Shown here piece by piece: positions 22,990 to 35,088 of a stretch of DNA of 64,000 nucleotides. The notes beneath the pieces are model-generated. The model was not told where the DNA came from. It was given only the letters and a program-made list of their open reading frames with translations, and did not search any database. This DNA comes from Paraphoma chrysanthemicola (taxonomy: Eukaryota > Ascomycota > Dothideomycetes > Pleosporales > Phaeosphaeriaceae). A program made the translations under genes and the position numbers. Position 1 is the first letter of the stretch; every line of letters starts with the position of its first letter. The stretch spans positions 124,001 to 188,000 of the forward strand of contig JAGMWG010000026.1 of NCBI GenBank assembly GCA_020744225.1, given 5' to 3'.

Positions 22990-24674
22990 AGCATGGTGCG
23001 GCGGCTTCGAGCAATGTCGATATATTGCAGCAAGTGGTTTGTTTGTGATGATTCGAGTTACGCAGTAGTACGTCGTTTTAGCGCTCGTCCTCGCAGGGCA
23101 CAACGCGTCAATCGGGTACCTGCTACTTAGGTATTGGGAAAAGGAACGTAAGTAGGGCGTACACCAGTACTAATTATCATCGCTACCAGATGCTGTGGAA
23201 CTAGCGGCTGTCAGATCGTGGCCCTTCGGCGCTGGCGTTTCACGGTGGCGTCACCTGCAGATCCAGTACCATTCCCTTTTCTGCTAAGAGGAGTACTGCA
23301 GCAATTCGCGTTGCTTCTGCGCATTCAGATTCACGCAATGACTGTGCCGGCGTTGATGGGTTCTACGCAGACGATTACCCATGTGGGCAGCTCAAGAGCG
23401 ACTCACAGGGCGCGGGCGAGAGAGACTGTGACGCTGCGAGAGAGGCACTGAAGCAGCGTCCAGCGCGACAAGAAGTTGCTGATGTACGCTGCATGCGTAG
23501 TCTACTGGTGTCAGTATCAGCATCATACCTTCTGTCAACTGCGCTTCTTATGTCGTGATGCACGATCGCTTACGCATGTCATCTCATACGACAAAGAGAG
23601 AGTTGCACGTGTTGTTGCCGTAGTACAGCACGACACGAATGCGGTGAATTGAGCTGCACACTTCCTGCACAAGGGGATAAATCTCGCCCATACAACTGCA
23701 TCATGCGCGATGCGAGCGCCCTGAGGAAATTTCGCACAGCCCGTACATTGACCTAGGTCTTCAGCCCTCATATCGTCTTCAACATCTTCCGTATGACGCT
23801 ACGCCAGTTCTTCTGCAGTTTCACGTCACCAACTCCCAATATGAACTCAGTTTCCGCAACATCGAACGTACAGCAAACCTCAAACCTGCAGCCATGCTTG
23901 TATTCGTCCTTGCTGTCTCGCAGTCCTCGTCCAGTTGCGTCATCTTGATACTCCGAGTTCCGAAGCTTAATTGCATTAGTGACGATTGGATCATCGATAT
24001 AGGTTCAGAAGTGCAAGACGCATTCAGCGATCCACGCTGTGCTGAGCATAGAGACGTGGATTCTGAGAGAAATTACTTCTGTGTGGTCGATGGCCACAGC
24101 TCGAGAGGAGCATGTCTGATGCGACTGTAATTCATGCTTAGACAGAGCTTTACCGAGCTTTCCTGCCTTCTCCTGCAGCTCCTTCATCTGCGCTACCAAC
24201 TTTCTCAAAACATCTTCAGCCTATTCCTTCTCACGCATTATATCGTGTTTGTCACGCTCCACTGCGTCCGATGTTTTCAACTAGTAAATTTCCACTCGAG
24301 AACTCCAGACAGCTCATGAACCTCTATGTGGGAACTGTGGTGCGTTTCGTGTCTACGACACATGACTGGATTTTCGATCTGATTACAGTGGTCCGATCTC
24401 GAACTGTGACGTAGCTGCGCCCGCCACTAATCGCTTACCATGACTAGTCCTACGCCTTGATGAAGGCTTGGGATTACTCAATAGCAAGTGCACTGGCATT
24501 AAAGTTGTCAAGGTCGACTGTAACCGATGCCTCACCGCATCTAACACACCAGATAGCCCGGTAAAAAGGTCCAGCGCGATCGGTATCGCTTCGTAGTAAC
24601 TTGTAAGTTCGCCATGCCTTGCTTTTGAACTTCTCGGTCCAGCAGCGGTATCAAAGTTCCCGTCTTCGGTCTCG
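22990..24674. other. No gene recognised
   Basis: About 1.7 kb of normal composition with only short, overlapping open frames on both strands. I see no splice-site pattern joining them. Confidence 0.4.
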
Positions 24675-25157
24675 TCAGCCAAGGTTTGCGAAGGTGGCAC
24701 ATCCTCGGATCTGGAGAAGTTGATTGGAGGACGCGGTACAAGCCGCCATTGGAATTAGCTCGAGAGTCGCTAGGAGGATGCAACATGCTTTCCTTGATAC
24801 ATTAGCTCTTAGCACAGACACTACGAGTATCATGCCACAATCCCACTCGTTTGTCTATCGTGGCGTATCGTGTGCAGTCCGCGCTGGACGTTCGAGCCCT
24901 GCATCACGAAGGTCCGATGACACGTTTTCTACGCGTTGATCGGACCATTTGGCTGGCACCGTGCTAATGTGCGAGTCAATCAGGCTGATCGTTCGCCTTT
25001 CGCCATCAACCAGACAGCCCATCCAGTGATTTTCCATGCATGCGTGAAGTGCAATGTTTGTCGACTCCCGAGTGAGCGCGGTGATGCACGCAGCTAGAGC
25101 ATGGATCCTTTCTGGTCTTGGCCATCGAGCTCCTTGCTCATTCGACTCCGTGTGCAC
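24675..25157 (-). pseudogene. Ulp1-type cysteine protease (C48 family) remnant with a nonsense codon at the conserved Gln
   Basis: The minus-strand frame from 25157 reads ACMENHWMGCLVDGERR, then SLIDSH, then, after one TAG at 24855-24857, TNEWDCGMILVVSVL, and stays open to 24675. This is the order of catalytic elements in Ulp1/SENP SUMO proteases: His followed by Trp, Asp 17 residues later, then Q-x-N-x-x-D-C-G. In yeast Ulp1 the triad is H514, D531, C580 with Gln 574; here His to Asp is also 17, Asp to Cys 46, and the stop falls exactly 6 codons before Cys, where the oxyanion-hole Gln belongs. CAG to TAG explains it. A further TAG at about 25170 closes the frame upstream. Such domains occur in host proteases and in some DNA transposons; I cannot tell which this was. 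Confidence 0.75.
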
Positions 25158-26456
25158 GCACTAACTCACCGCGGTCTCCATCTCCGAGCTCTGGTCAGCG
25201 CCGTCACTAGCAACTCTTCGCTTTGGAGCTATTCTCTAGGCGGTTCGATGTAGTAGCATTCGATCCCGTGCGCGACTGCGCTTTGGTGCGCAACTCTACG
25301 TCTCCCATGGGGCTATGAAGAAGCTCGCAATCGTAGCAATAGCGTTTGTTGAGCTCAACTAAAGGTAATGGATATGTCCATCTACATGGTCCTCTTACAA
25401 CAGGTGGTACTGCAGGGCATGCATGTGCAATCGTATATGAATTACAAAGTAAGTGAAGAATCTTCCACGGAGCAGAAATTTGTGTGAGTAACAAGAGAAG
25501 CTCTAATGGCCAGAATCAAAAATGTGCAAGCATATTGTACCATTGCGTCCACTTACCCTCCTTCGTGACGGGAAGCTCCAACACTATGATGCTGTGGGGT
25601 GGTGTACATGACTTTCACGCGCGCTGCAGGCTTCAATTTTGTCAAGCAACCCTTGGAAAGACAAGTACTGCGTGCATAAGTTTGTTTCAATCCGACTGTG
25701 GGTCATTACTGAGTATCTATGGCCAGCCGTGCTCGCCCTTTTAGCTCGAGGTACTTCGGAAATCACCATCCTGCGCGGCTCTGGTGATCGCTCTTCGACG
25801 CCAACTCGGTAGTCACTCGGCATCTGGGTTGAAGAAACGATTTCGGGCGTGAGTAGGCGCGTTCTTTTCTTGATAGGTAGTAAGGATGTCTTTGATGTAT
25901 GGGCTCGTCTTGCTGTCGTGGCAAGCGATGCGCATGTGCGTAATGCGCTGGATTCTGGTCGCGGGCGCATTTGGGGTGCTCCCCACCTGGGCACAGACGC
26001 TGTCGCATGTGCACCGCATGGTAGTCCCAGCATTTTCTGCCCAATGCACCTGTGCTCGTGATCGGGGACCCTAACGGGCTGGACTGGTCGGCGCGAGGAG
26101 GCGTCTGCGCATGCCCTCAGAACTGGCGCTTCAATCTTACGCGTGGAAGTCCCGCAGTAGAAGTGGCGGGTGTCGGCAATGTCGGCGCACGGATTGCAGC
26201 CGTCGTACTCTATGGAGACTAGCAGGCCAGCGCCCAATCACTCCGGGCACATATTCGTTAATGATGACTCTCAATGAGGCGGCCGGCTCAAAATAACTGC
26301 AGGGCTATTGAACGCCGTTTCATTCTGCCTAGGTGCAGTGGGGGGGACTCTGTACTCTACGTACTGCACACTGGAGCGTTGATTGAGCCCTGTCTTTTGT
26401 AGTCACATGTGGTTGTATCCACTTCCCATCCTTCGCCCACTTCGAGTCCTTCTCGC
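25158..26456. other. Weak open frames, possibly upstream remains of the protease gene
   Basis: Several minus-strand frames between 25200 and 26240 look partly coding, for example at 25207-25494 and 25813-26049, but they are broken by stops and change frame. They could be the decayed N-terminal part of the Ulp1-like gene. No splice model joins them convincingly. Confidence 0.25.
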
Positions 26457-27464
26457 CTACTTCAGGGTCTTTCCACCCAACATATCTTCCAGCTGCTTGA
26501 TCCTCGCATCGTGACGCAGCCCCTGTAGCTCTAGTTCGGCCAGGCGCTTGTCCCCGCTTTGTGTTGTTCTCTGCATGGCGAGGTTGTGGCGAGTTTGGTC
26601 CTGCCAGAGCTTGACTTGCTCGATCATGGTCGCCTCGGTGTCGGCCGCGAATCCTGCGAGTAAACGCGCGTCAGCGTCGTGGATGTTGAGTCGCTCTAGA
26701 CCGCTCGCAGCAACGTGGGCAAGTGTGTCGATTTTGGCTGACATCGGGACAGCCCGGCTGCTTGGCGTAAGAAGCTTGCGCAAGTCGGTCTTGTGGCTGG
26801 TAGATGCTTTGATCTGGCGGTCTCGAGCTTCAACCATTGGCCTGCCGAGGATTCCCTGTTCGCTGGCGGTGTCGCGGGACTGAAGCTTGTGCTCGAAGGC
26901 GAGGAGGGGGTGCCCGTGGGTCGATTGTGCGATTGAATCACCGATTTCGAGCTGGGCCATCCTTTCCACCGGAATCGTCTTGTTTGGGTGGTTGACTGAG
27001 GCTTGACCCTCCCCGCCGGAAGACTTGAGCAAAGTTTCCCGGCGCTGTTTGACCTTGCCGCGACGCTCCCTTCCCGTCTTCTTTCCAACACTGCGAGTGT
27101 TTCGCTCATTCCCCAGGGCGTTGTCCTTGTTGGTTTTCGCATCGCAGGATTCTAGTAGGCTGGTCTGGCGTTTGTTGGCTTGGTTCTGATGAGGCGCACT
27201 CTTTTCAAAGGCGACCGCCTTGATGCCCTGGCGTATTGAGGGGATGGTTTCATTGACTGCGGCCCCACCGTCGCCAGCGAGATCGTGACCCTCTTCCTCA
27301 GAGGAACAGAACATGTTTGCTTCGATCGGGCTGTCTGTCTGCAACATATGGTCGTAGCATCGTTCGAGTATGGTACCGCCAGGCTTGGGGAACTTGATGG
27401 CGGCACCCGTACGGAGGCACTGGCGGCCCTTTCGGGTGGTGCCAGTGCACGTTTTGGTGCGCAT
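26457..27464 (-). CDS. Orphan protein with an N-terminal Cys/His motif, 335 aa
   Basis: A single open frame starts at the ATG at 27462-27464 (MRTKTCTGTTRKG). I prefer it to the upstream in-frame start at 27614 because the Cys/His motif then sits at the N-terminus. Residues about 5-40 read C-x-G-T-T-R-K-G-x-Q-C followed by C-Y-D-H, a pattern seen in many small proteins of bacteria and fungi and probably zinc-binding. The middle is Lys/Arg/Ser-rich and disordered-looking. The C-terminus is a coiled coil with QTRHNLAMQ and ELELQGLRHDARIKQLE. That last part resembles the decayed gene at 61887-62760. Function unknown; possibly nucleic-acid binding (inference). Confidence 0.6.
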   Translation of the reverse strand: MRTKTCTGTTRKGRQCLRTGAAIKFPKPGGTILERCYDHMLQTDSPIEANMFCSSEEEGHDLAGDGGAAVNETIPSIRQGIKAVAFEKSAPHQNQANKRQTSLLESCDAKTNKDNALGNERNTRSVGKKTGRERRGKVKQRRETLLKSSGGEGQASVNHPNKTIPVERMAQLEIGDSIAQSTHGHPLLAFEHKLQSRDTASEQGILGRPMVEARDRQIKASTSHKTDLRKLLTPSSRAVPMSAKIDTLAHVAASGLERLNIHDADARLLAGFAADTEATMIEQVKLWQDQTRHNLAMQRTTQSGDKRLAELELQGLRHDARIKQLEDMLGGKTLK

Positions 27465-27837
27465 TTTTTGGTGGCGTGGGGGTTGTTGCAACTTCGAGTG
27501 CGGGGATTTACAAGCGGAGACATGGAGGCGGGCTTCCTCCATAAGTACACTCCCCTCGATAGCGACAGAACACCCTGTCGCTGCGAGACTGACCCATACG
27601 ACGGAAACAGACATAAACGAAGTTTCATACGCAGCGATACGAGTGCTGAAAGTGGAGCCCGGTTTGCTCTCTTGCTTGGCCCAATGTAGGGGTAAACGCG
27701 AGGTGGCTTATGCGCAAAGACTTGGTACGCAACGCATAGGCAACTGGGTTGGGATACTCAGTGCGCAGAGGTGAGCCACACCAGATTCGCTGGCAAACAT
27801 TGTCCAAGGTCGTCACCATTGTCACTCGCCTACCATC

Positions 27838-28800
27838 TCCTGATTTCCCTACTTCTCTCGCTTGGAGAAGCTACATATGCAGTCTCCGCCTGGATATCCA
27901 CGCCTTGTGACTGTTGAGGCGTGGTGTGTACAACGTCGGTTGCGTGTTGGACCAGGTGCGGCGGCACACCAGATCCTTGTGCCCCTCGGATTGAGAAAAG
28001 CAAGGCTAGGCCCAGAACGGAGTCGAGTCAAGCTGCGCGAAGGCAAAGTCACGCAGCTTGGTGAACGCCTTCCATTCTTCCATGTCTGCGGGATGGATCG
28101 CTTGGAATGTCCATGTTCATCGCGAAGGCCCAAGTGCCTGACTAGCTGGCCGTTCCGTGACGGCGGCGCGGCGCGGCGGCTGCGCTTGACTCGACGAATG
28201 CGATCGCAGCCGGAGTCATTCATTCCCGGCAGCTTCGACGACCAAACCCGCGACGGGCGCATCACGACGAGCGTCTCCCTGACACATCTCCAGGGCTACT
28301 GTCCCCGCCGCACGTGCGACCCGGCCTCGCTGCCCGTTATCGTCGCCCGACCCCACGCTCCCGAGATGCTCGGCATCACCCACCAAGCCGAGGAGCTGCC
28401 GCGGCTCCATCAAGGCGTCGCGAAGAGGCGCACAGACGTTAACAGGAGTGTGCCGGTCGACGGCGGCGGCAGCGTGTTCTTATCTGCGCAGGCGAGATAG
28501 ACACGGAACACCCGCGGCGCGCATCACTGGGCCTCGAGACCAGATCGCCGCAGTCGGGCCACGCAACGGCAGGATACTGGGCACATGCCTGGTCATGATT
28601 GGATTCTGCTTCGACGCCACAGCACGACTGATGAGCGCTGGAGGAGGAACAGCGGAGGGACGGAGCGGGAAGACATGGCAGGATGCTTCAGAAGACGAAA
28701 GCCGTTGAAGCTCAACATGTGCGGAGCGAGCGGCGATGAAAGCTTTGTCGCTTCCATGATAGTTCTCGACGCCATCAATTCACACCACGAAGATGGCACA
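27838..28800 (-). pseudogene. Possible decayed GC-rich gene, minus strand
   Basis: One minus-strand frame is open across about 960 bp apart from three stops: a TAA near 28498, a TGA at 28216-28218 and a TGA near 28101. Each is one transition from CAA or CGA. Parts look coding (RDALMEPRQLLGLVGDAEHL; MEEWKAFTKLRDFAFAQLDS) with codons ending mainly in G or C. The plus strand is also open for 212 codons at 27862-28500, as often happens opposite GC-rich genes. No family is recognised. Confidence 0.35.
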
Positions 28801-29249
28801 GCCGGCCAAGGGCAATGGCGGACGGTGGGCCGTCGGCGAGATGAGGCACAGCGAGCGGTCGCAGGGAATCGTCATCCATCACCGACGTCCCAGGCTGGCT
28901 GATGAGCAGAGGGGGAGACACAGTTGAGGCCCGGACCGTGAGGCATACGGCAGCATGTTGCCGATAGTTGCAGAGAACGACGATGAAGGGCAAGACAAGA
29001 CGGAGAAGATACACACCAGCGGTATGCACGAGCGCGAAGCCGGCGACTGCGACCGCTGGCCTCCAAGACCAGAGGCGGCATGTAGTCGGTAACGATGAAT
29101 GCCGGAGCCGTGCAGCGCGGACCACGGCCAGCTTCAAAGATGCATAGCACCATTGCAACGAGGGCACAGTTGATACCGCGTCGCCCGAACGTTTTCGAGC
29201 CGGCAGCATTTGCGCACACGGTCAAACACTCCGGGGGGTGTCGGGCCAC
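28775..29249 (-). pseudogene. Possible membrane-protein remnant with a frame change
   Basis: Two overlapping minus-strand frames each look coding in part: 29249 to about 29070 (INCALVAMVLCIFEAGRG...FIVTDYMP), then another frame from about 29060 to 28775 with a hydrophobic segment (GFALVHTAGVYLLRLVLPF). Together they suggest a small membrane protein with a frameshift near 29065. The assignment is weak. Confidence 0.3.
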
Positions 29250-31040
29250 TCCCCAACTGGCACACTGGACGGCGTCAGGGCTATGTACGAGTCACCGGCA
29301 TTTCGCCTCACTACAAATGGCTGCAATCTGACGCTGAGACGTAATCAATAGCAATGTGGCTGCCAATGCACAGCAGCGCTGCGGCCGCTGTCTCGAGAAA
29401 TGCCATGTGACATGGAGGAGGTCCAGCTCCGACCTTCACCCCAGCCCAACATCTCGAACGACATCTCGGTCATCCTTCACTTCCAGCACCTTGCGATCTT
29501 TACGAAGTTACATGAATTTCCTGGAATTACCATTTGGTGTCGGCCTTCAAGTTCAATTCAGCGTGGGCATTCTGGCGTCAAGGCTGACGCAGTCTACTGA
29601 CGGTGCTATAGTCACCCACTCACCGCGCCCTTGCCCGTACTGGCTCTAAAAAACGGCCTCCTACTCACACGATCAAAGGAGCCCGATGCAGACGAGCAGG
29701 AAGATGGCCACTGCATTGACCACATCTTCGCTGAGCGCGCCTGCTGCCGGCTTGTTCTTGATCGCAACGTCGGCGTCGACAAATCGGGTTGTACTATCTG
29801 GGCATTGCTGTTTTTATTGGCTCCGGCACCGCCCGCGTATGCGCCGGCCTAAACACGACCTACCTCCAACCATCTAGCGCGTTCGACAAGGCCTTGTTTT
29901 ATGGTGGAAGGGCAGTGGAAGTGAAGCTTTTGGAGAGCCTCACTACGGTTTCAATGGCACCGACGTGAAGGAATACCATCCATTCGCGTATAATGTGCTC
30001 CGAGGCTCAAAGCGACACCAACGAGTAGACGCTGTTTGCGCAAGGTAGTTGGAGGCATACTTTGCATGCTAGGTAGTAGATTTGATTGCAATGTAGCTGC
30101 GGCCACGCCATGAAAGATCACCCCTCATCCGCATCTCCCGACATGTCTTATGCATGGCAGTGAAACCGCCTCATCACATGCACGCGAACTTGTGCTGCAC
30201 GTAGCGATTGCTTCATAAGCCAGCTGATGGAATCTGGTCCTGTCCGCAGAATCCCAGGCTGAGCTGACGCATTCCATGCCCATGCACACGCAGCATCCCG
30301 CCTGGTGGCGCACGATTCGAATCTGTGAGTTGACCAAAATCATGGCCTGCCAAGCCGTCCCTCTGCAGGCGCAACTCTATTTCGAAGAACATGCGACAGA
30401 GAACCCAGCTTCAATCCACGAGATCTTCTTCTTGAACCAGGTGGAAGGGAATCAACATGGCTTGAACAGCGTCAGCGCAACACTCGCAGTAGTGCACATG
30501 GACCAACTGCGTAGTCTTGTCCCCAGTCAGAGAGTGTGAAATGCCATACCCGTCTCTTGGGGAGCCATGTCATTCTCGATAAGTGATCCGTGGACAGAGG
30601 TACTTTATGCCCCGGTAGCGAACAAGCTCACGTGAGTATGTGAAAATTCGGGGCCGAATGGGAACATCTCACTCTGCCCATAGCCGTCATGATTAGGAGT
30701 GTAGGGGTGAAAGACGGGGTTTCTTTGGGCCGAACTCGAGGCGTCTGGTACAGTGCCGTGACCTCGTGGTGAGTGAGATCGATGTCGACGGGGGCCCAGT
30801 TCTTACTTGAACGTAATTAATCGGCTGCATCTTTGGTTTGGGCGGCGCCGAGATCCGATACTGGAGTAGGCATTACTGGAGGACTTAATTAACTTCAAGG
30901 TAGGTTGTAGTACAAGCTTAGATAGACGCTGTCGCTGCACGAGGGAGTGTCGATCGAAATCCATTCGAGCTTTCTGAAGTGGGTAGAAAGTTCACTGAAG
31001 ATATATACATCATAGCGTATTCATACCGCAGTGCACTGGT
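29250..31040. other. No gene recognised
   Basis: About 1.8 kb with only short open frames; the longest (30276-30539, plus, 87 codons) shows no feature I can interpret. Confidence 0.4.
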
Positions 31041-31043
31041 GCG

Positions 31044-31230
31044 GTGTAGTAGGGGGGCACGTGATAGATAGCTTGGCAGATGATATAGTTGGGTAGGTTG
31101 GTAGGGCTGATGTTCACCAACCACTGATCATCACTCGCAGTACTAGCATCAATGTAGCCCTACTCCTTACCAGCCGACTGCGGGTTGATGCCTGATCCCA
31201 CCTACATGAACTCATGTTTATGCAACACTA
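31044..31230. repeat. Dispersed repeat, copy 2
   Basis: Same orientation as copy 1 at 15866-16050, with the strongest identity in the last 110 bp. Differences include many C/T and G/A exchanges. It ends at ACACTAT as copy 1 does. Confidence 0.7.
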
Positions 31231-31302
31231 TTGACACAAAGAGGATAGGAACGGGAAGATAGTTTGATGACACAATCGATATCTGCTAGCAAGGCGTACA
31301 GA

Positions 31303-32553
31303 TTAGGTACTGTGGTTGCGATAGTTCAAGTTGAAACTTGAAAAATAGGGGTCTCTGCGGCAATGCTTGACCCACTCTTGGAGAAAGTTATACTCGTCGC
31401 CTTGTTTCATTTCTCCACGTCCTTTTAGCGCCTGGCAGTACATCTTTTTCTTCTTATCATCAAGTTGATTTTCAACAATGTGAACAGGTGCGAATCCGGC
31501 ATCCACGATGCGCATAATATCCTCTTCACTAGGGTGAGGAGGTGGGGTGATTTTCCGGTGAATCGTGAGCGCTGCACAAAATTCACGCATTGCGATACCG
31601 ATGACGCCTTGGCCATCGGAGAGGCGTGGAAAGAAGACATCGCCTCTTTTGGGGTCCGTCATGTCTTGAAGGCCTTTATGATCGCGAATCAACTTCGTCA
31701 TGTTTTCCAACAGCACATCCGGGCTGAGCTGGACTGCGACGATAAGAAGTTCTGTACAGAGATCTTTGGTGCAGATGAACAGCTCAGAAAGTTGACAAAG
31801 AGTATATTGTAATTTTTCTGCACATCGTTAGCAAAGATTCTTCTTTCTGCGCGGGAAAAACGAGCCTATTTCGATGCGGGAATTCACGCTTGCGACCCTT
31901 GCGGCGGACTTCACGGTTGACAGCTCTTCTCTGAGACGATCGCACTCTTCGTCTAGGCCTTCACACTGTGCTTTATAGGCTTTCTCTCCTTCCAACGCAG
32001 CCTTTTTGTCTTCGGTTGCGTTTGTTGTCCGTTGCTGAAGTTGCTGCACGAGAGCGCGAAAGGTGCGTTCGGTGTCGTTCGTGACGAGGCTGTCACTATC
32101 ATCTGCTGTGACGTCGTCGTCCTCTATAGCATCTCGAAGTTTGACGAACTCAGCATCAACAACCTCCTGTCTTAAAGACAGGCTTTGCACAAGGTTGCTC
32201 ATATTGCGAACACTTTCATTTTCTCTCGCCTCGCACTCAAGTTTATCCACTTGGCCTCGCAAGTCTTCGGCCTCTTTGGCGTATTGGATGGCCAATGTGT
32301 GCGCGTTGCGTGCATATTTTTGCCAGTAATCGAGCTGTTCATGAGCTGGCTTTGCGTGGTTCTGATCAGTCGAGGCTCTCTGCTGGAGGCGTGCAGTCAC
32401 TTCGGCTAGAGTGGGAAGGTCTGGGAAGTGGGGTAGTCCATCTGCATTCCGAGTCAGCTTCCGGCCTTTGAGGTAGATGGGAGGCTTACAAAATTTCAGT
32501 ATGTCTTCTAGCTGGCCTTCATATGGGTTGAGCTTTGCACCTGGTTGCGTCAT
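31303..32553 (-). pseudogene. Coiled-coil orphan gene with one in-frame TAA
   Basis: The start at 32553 (MTQPGAKLNPYEG) has A at -3. A 48-nt intron at 32442-32489 (donor GTAAGC, branch CTGAC, acceptor TGCAG) fits, although its length is a multiple of three and the frame stays open through it. The following frame encodes a long helical, charged coiled coil to a TAA at 31828-31830, then continues in the same frame without another stop to 31303. The downstream 175 codons contain no ATG until near 31702, so they are best read as the same gene. The TAA is one transition from CAA. It also lies in a sequence resembling a branch site and acceptor (GCTAACGATGTGCAG), so an intron with an unrecognised donor could remove it. 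Function unknown. Confidence 0.6.
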
Positions 32554-32667
32554 GTTGATGTTGGTTATTGGCTGAGGAGCAGCTGCAAGGCGAGAAGTGC
32601 ACAAATTCAGTTGCGTGCGAAGGGTTGGTCGTGCAACGTAGACTAGCCGCATACGACCAATTTGCAT

Positions 32668-34769
32668 GTCATTGAGCGAGAGTACTATTCACCGGTCGAG
32701 GATCTCTAAAGTGTAGGCCAGATGCAATACTTCAATTAGCTGCAAAGCCAGAGAAGATTCATCTCACAACACACGGTCGCCACACGTGAAGAACACCCAT
32801 CGTGCAACCACCCAGGATCAGGGTAAGCCTTCCATCCGACAAAATCAGCCGCGCCACCCCATGGCCACGTGCTATTCCATCCGGTCTAGCAAATTTGCAA
32901 AGCCTCCCACCTTGCCTGCAGTTCAAATCAGCCCCCACGTGCGCGGTGCGTGCCATGACGGGCATGTGGCAGCAACCGATGCGCGTTTCGAGCTGGCAGC
33001 TAATTTCCAGTGCCTCACAAGAAATGCCGGCACCTCGCTTCGCCACACGGCTCCCCCTGCCCCCAACACACCGCACAAGCCGCTCCGCTTCTCCGTCCAT
33101 CGCCGCATCTTGCCTCCGCCGCCTCCAATACGAGTTTCGCTCCTTCCATCTGCGTCGGACGATGCATCCTTGCGCCCAGAATTCGCCATGAAGGAGCAAG
33201 TGGTCGACAATGTGCGCAACATCAACATGTCGTGCAGGTGGGGAATGTGTCTAGAATCGAGCTTGCGAGGTCGAGCGGGAAGGCTTTGTCCATGTTGACA
33301 TGCAGTGGCGGTGCGAAAAAGCTGCTTGTAGGAGCTCACCCGGTGGAGAACATGGCCACAAAAGCTGACGGACACCAAGAAGAGACACGTACGGCTCCCA
33401 GAGCCCACGTGTGCTGCTATTTCTGTATACGATGCGCGCACGACCGCCGACAAGACTTCTCTCAGTCTCGTATTCCACTGCGTCGTCTGCGCCTTTATTA
33501 TCACGATCGGTATTTAGCTACTTTCACCCCTGCTCGTCCACGGCGCAACGAGATCGATTTCATATCGCCGTCAACGGCATTGTCACCACACGTTGGCCAC
33601 CCCACACCACGCTTGAGTACTGCTTCGCGCGTCCCACCACAACCATGCTCTACCAGCACGCACGCACACGCGCATGGCGCCACGCACATGGCCAACCACG
33701 AGGCCATATTTCTACGCATCGATCAGCATCGTGTCCGTGTCCCGCCTCGAATACGTCCCATCGCTATCAGTCTCACTCTACACAGACAACCCCGTCCTGG
33801 AGTCTTCAGACGGCCCGACGTCAGCCTTGCCCACTCTACATGGTCACAAAGTCGGGGTAGATGGACTCCAAGACCTTGCACGTCAACACCATCGTGCCGA
33901 ACGGCTGTTCCTCCGCAACCACAATCCGCAATATTCGTCGTAGTGACGCTCATGACAAAATCAACCTCTACAGAAGCAGCTATGACCGTCCACGCAAGTG
34001 CTCGATGCGCGCAGGGCGGAGGGGATCCGCAACAGGTTTACATCAGCAATGGTCACGGCCACGGCCTGTTCGATCCCGCCATCAAGAGGCCAAACCCACC
34101 GTCCAGTGACACCCCGCAGTGTAAATGGACGTCAAAGTCTTGATGAAGAGCAGGAGTTGAACCCTTGATGTAGTTGGTGACACGTGGCGTCATCTTGGAG
34201 TCGGACCTGGCTGGGGTCAGGCGAATGAACCCCGTGGGCCCACACGACAGAACAAGAGATCCACCGGTGCCCGTTTTACAGGTTTTGGCTTGCCCACCAT
34301 GTTCTTTGGGCTGGTTGTCGACATGCTAGCCCCAGCGTGCCCGACCTCTGACACAACCATGCAACCACGGATCTGTACTACCACCATTAATACTACTGCA
34401 GGTGGGGATTAAGATTCGATGTAGCCACCTTCGCCAATAAGAGTTGAAAGAGGGCTTTCTCATTGCGCAACCAAGCAAGGGCTTGGCGGCGACGGGCCCG
34501 CATCCGAACGCTGGCGAAGGCTTAATTAATGTCGATTGCATGCGAGTCCAAGCCGCAAAATGCGAAGCCGGTCGCAATCGGAAGAGTAAGATGTGCAAAT
34601 GGTCGAGCTCGCGGACTGGGATGGTGTCACTTGAACAAAACCCGGTTTTGGTCAGCGCGATAGCCAGTCAATCCTGCGATTGCGCCATACGACGGCCATG
34701 GAAATGAGTCCCCATGACCAGGGTACAAAGACAAAAAGCCACAGACTTACGGGACGAGGCGGGCCTACT
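32668..34769. other. GC-rich stretch with long but doubtful open frames
   Basis: A plus-strand frame at 33010-34143 is open for 377 codons but reads as His/Arg/Pro/Thr-rich low complexity, and both strands have competing frames throughout. I see no splice signals or domains that decide. It may contain a decayed gene; I do not call one. Confidence 0.3.
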
Positions 34770-35088
34770 TCATAGCACAACGATACCGAAGTCAGCATTC
34801 GGGGTGTCGAGCGTCCTGTCCATACGAATATTAGAACCACCCCTACTACCACCTGAGTTGCTCGCCGCCGCGTGAAAGTCAATGTAATAGATGTCTTGTA
34901 TGGCGCCCGTGCTGAAATTGTTGATTGGGATTGAAACGACGAAGGAAGTACAGGTCACTGAACTTCCTGGCCGTCTCCCGCACACACATCGCACTTCAGA
35001 CACAAGACTCCAATCTGTAAATCACTTACTTGGCGGCGAGATTGAGCGGCACGGACAACCTATTGACACACGATTCGGCGCGCGACAT
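34770..35088 (-). CDS. Small two-exon orphan gene, 66 aa
   Basis: Exon 1 is 35030-35088 (MSRAESCVNRLSVPLNLAA), the intron 34912-35029 (donor GTAAGTG, acceptor TTTCAG, 118 nt, phase 2), and exon 2 34770-34911. The spliced product ends in a Gly/Ser-rich stretch followed by RMDRTLDTPNADFGIVVL. The donor is a near-perfect consensus and the join keeps the frame. A longer 5' end is possible. No family is recognised. Confidence 0.45.

Noticed and set aside
27862..28500. 212-codon plus-strand gene
   Set aside because: It lies opposite a more codon-like minus-strand frame in GC-rich DNA; shadow frames of this length are expected there.
30270..30330. tRNA gene suggested by a GATTCGAATC B-box-like motif near 30310
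   Set aside because: No matching A box, acceptor stem or cloverleaf could be found around it.
33010..34143. 377-codon plus-strand gene
   Set aside because: The translation is low-complexity His/Arg/Pro/Thr and competing frames exist on both strands in GC-rich DNA. No domain or splice signal supports it.
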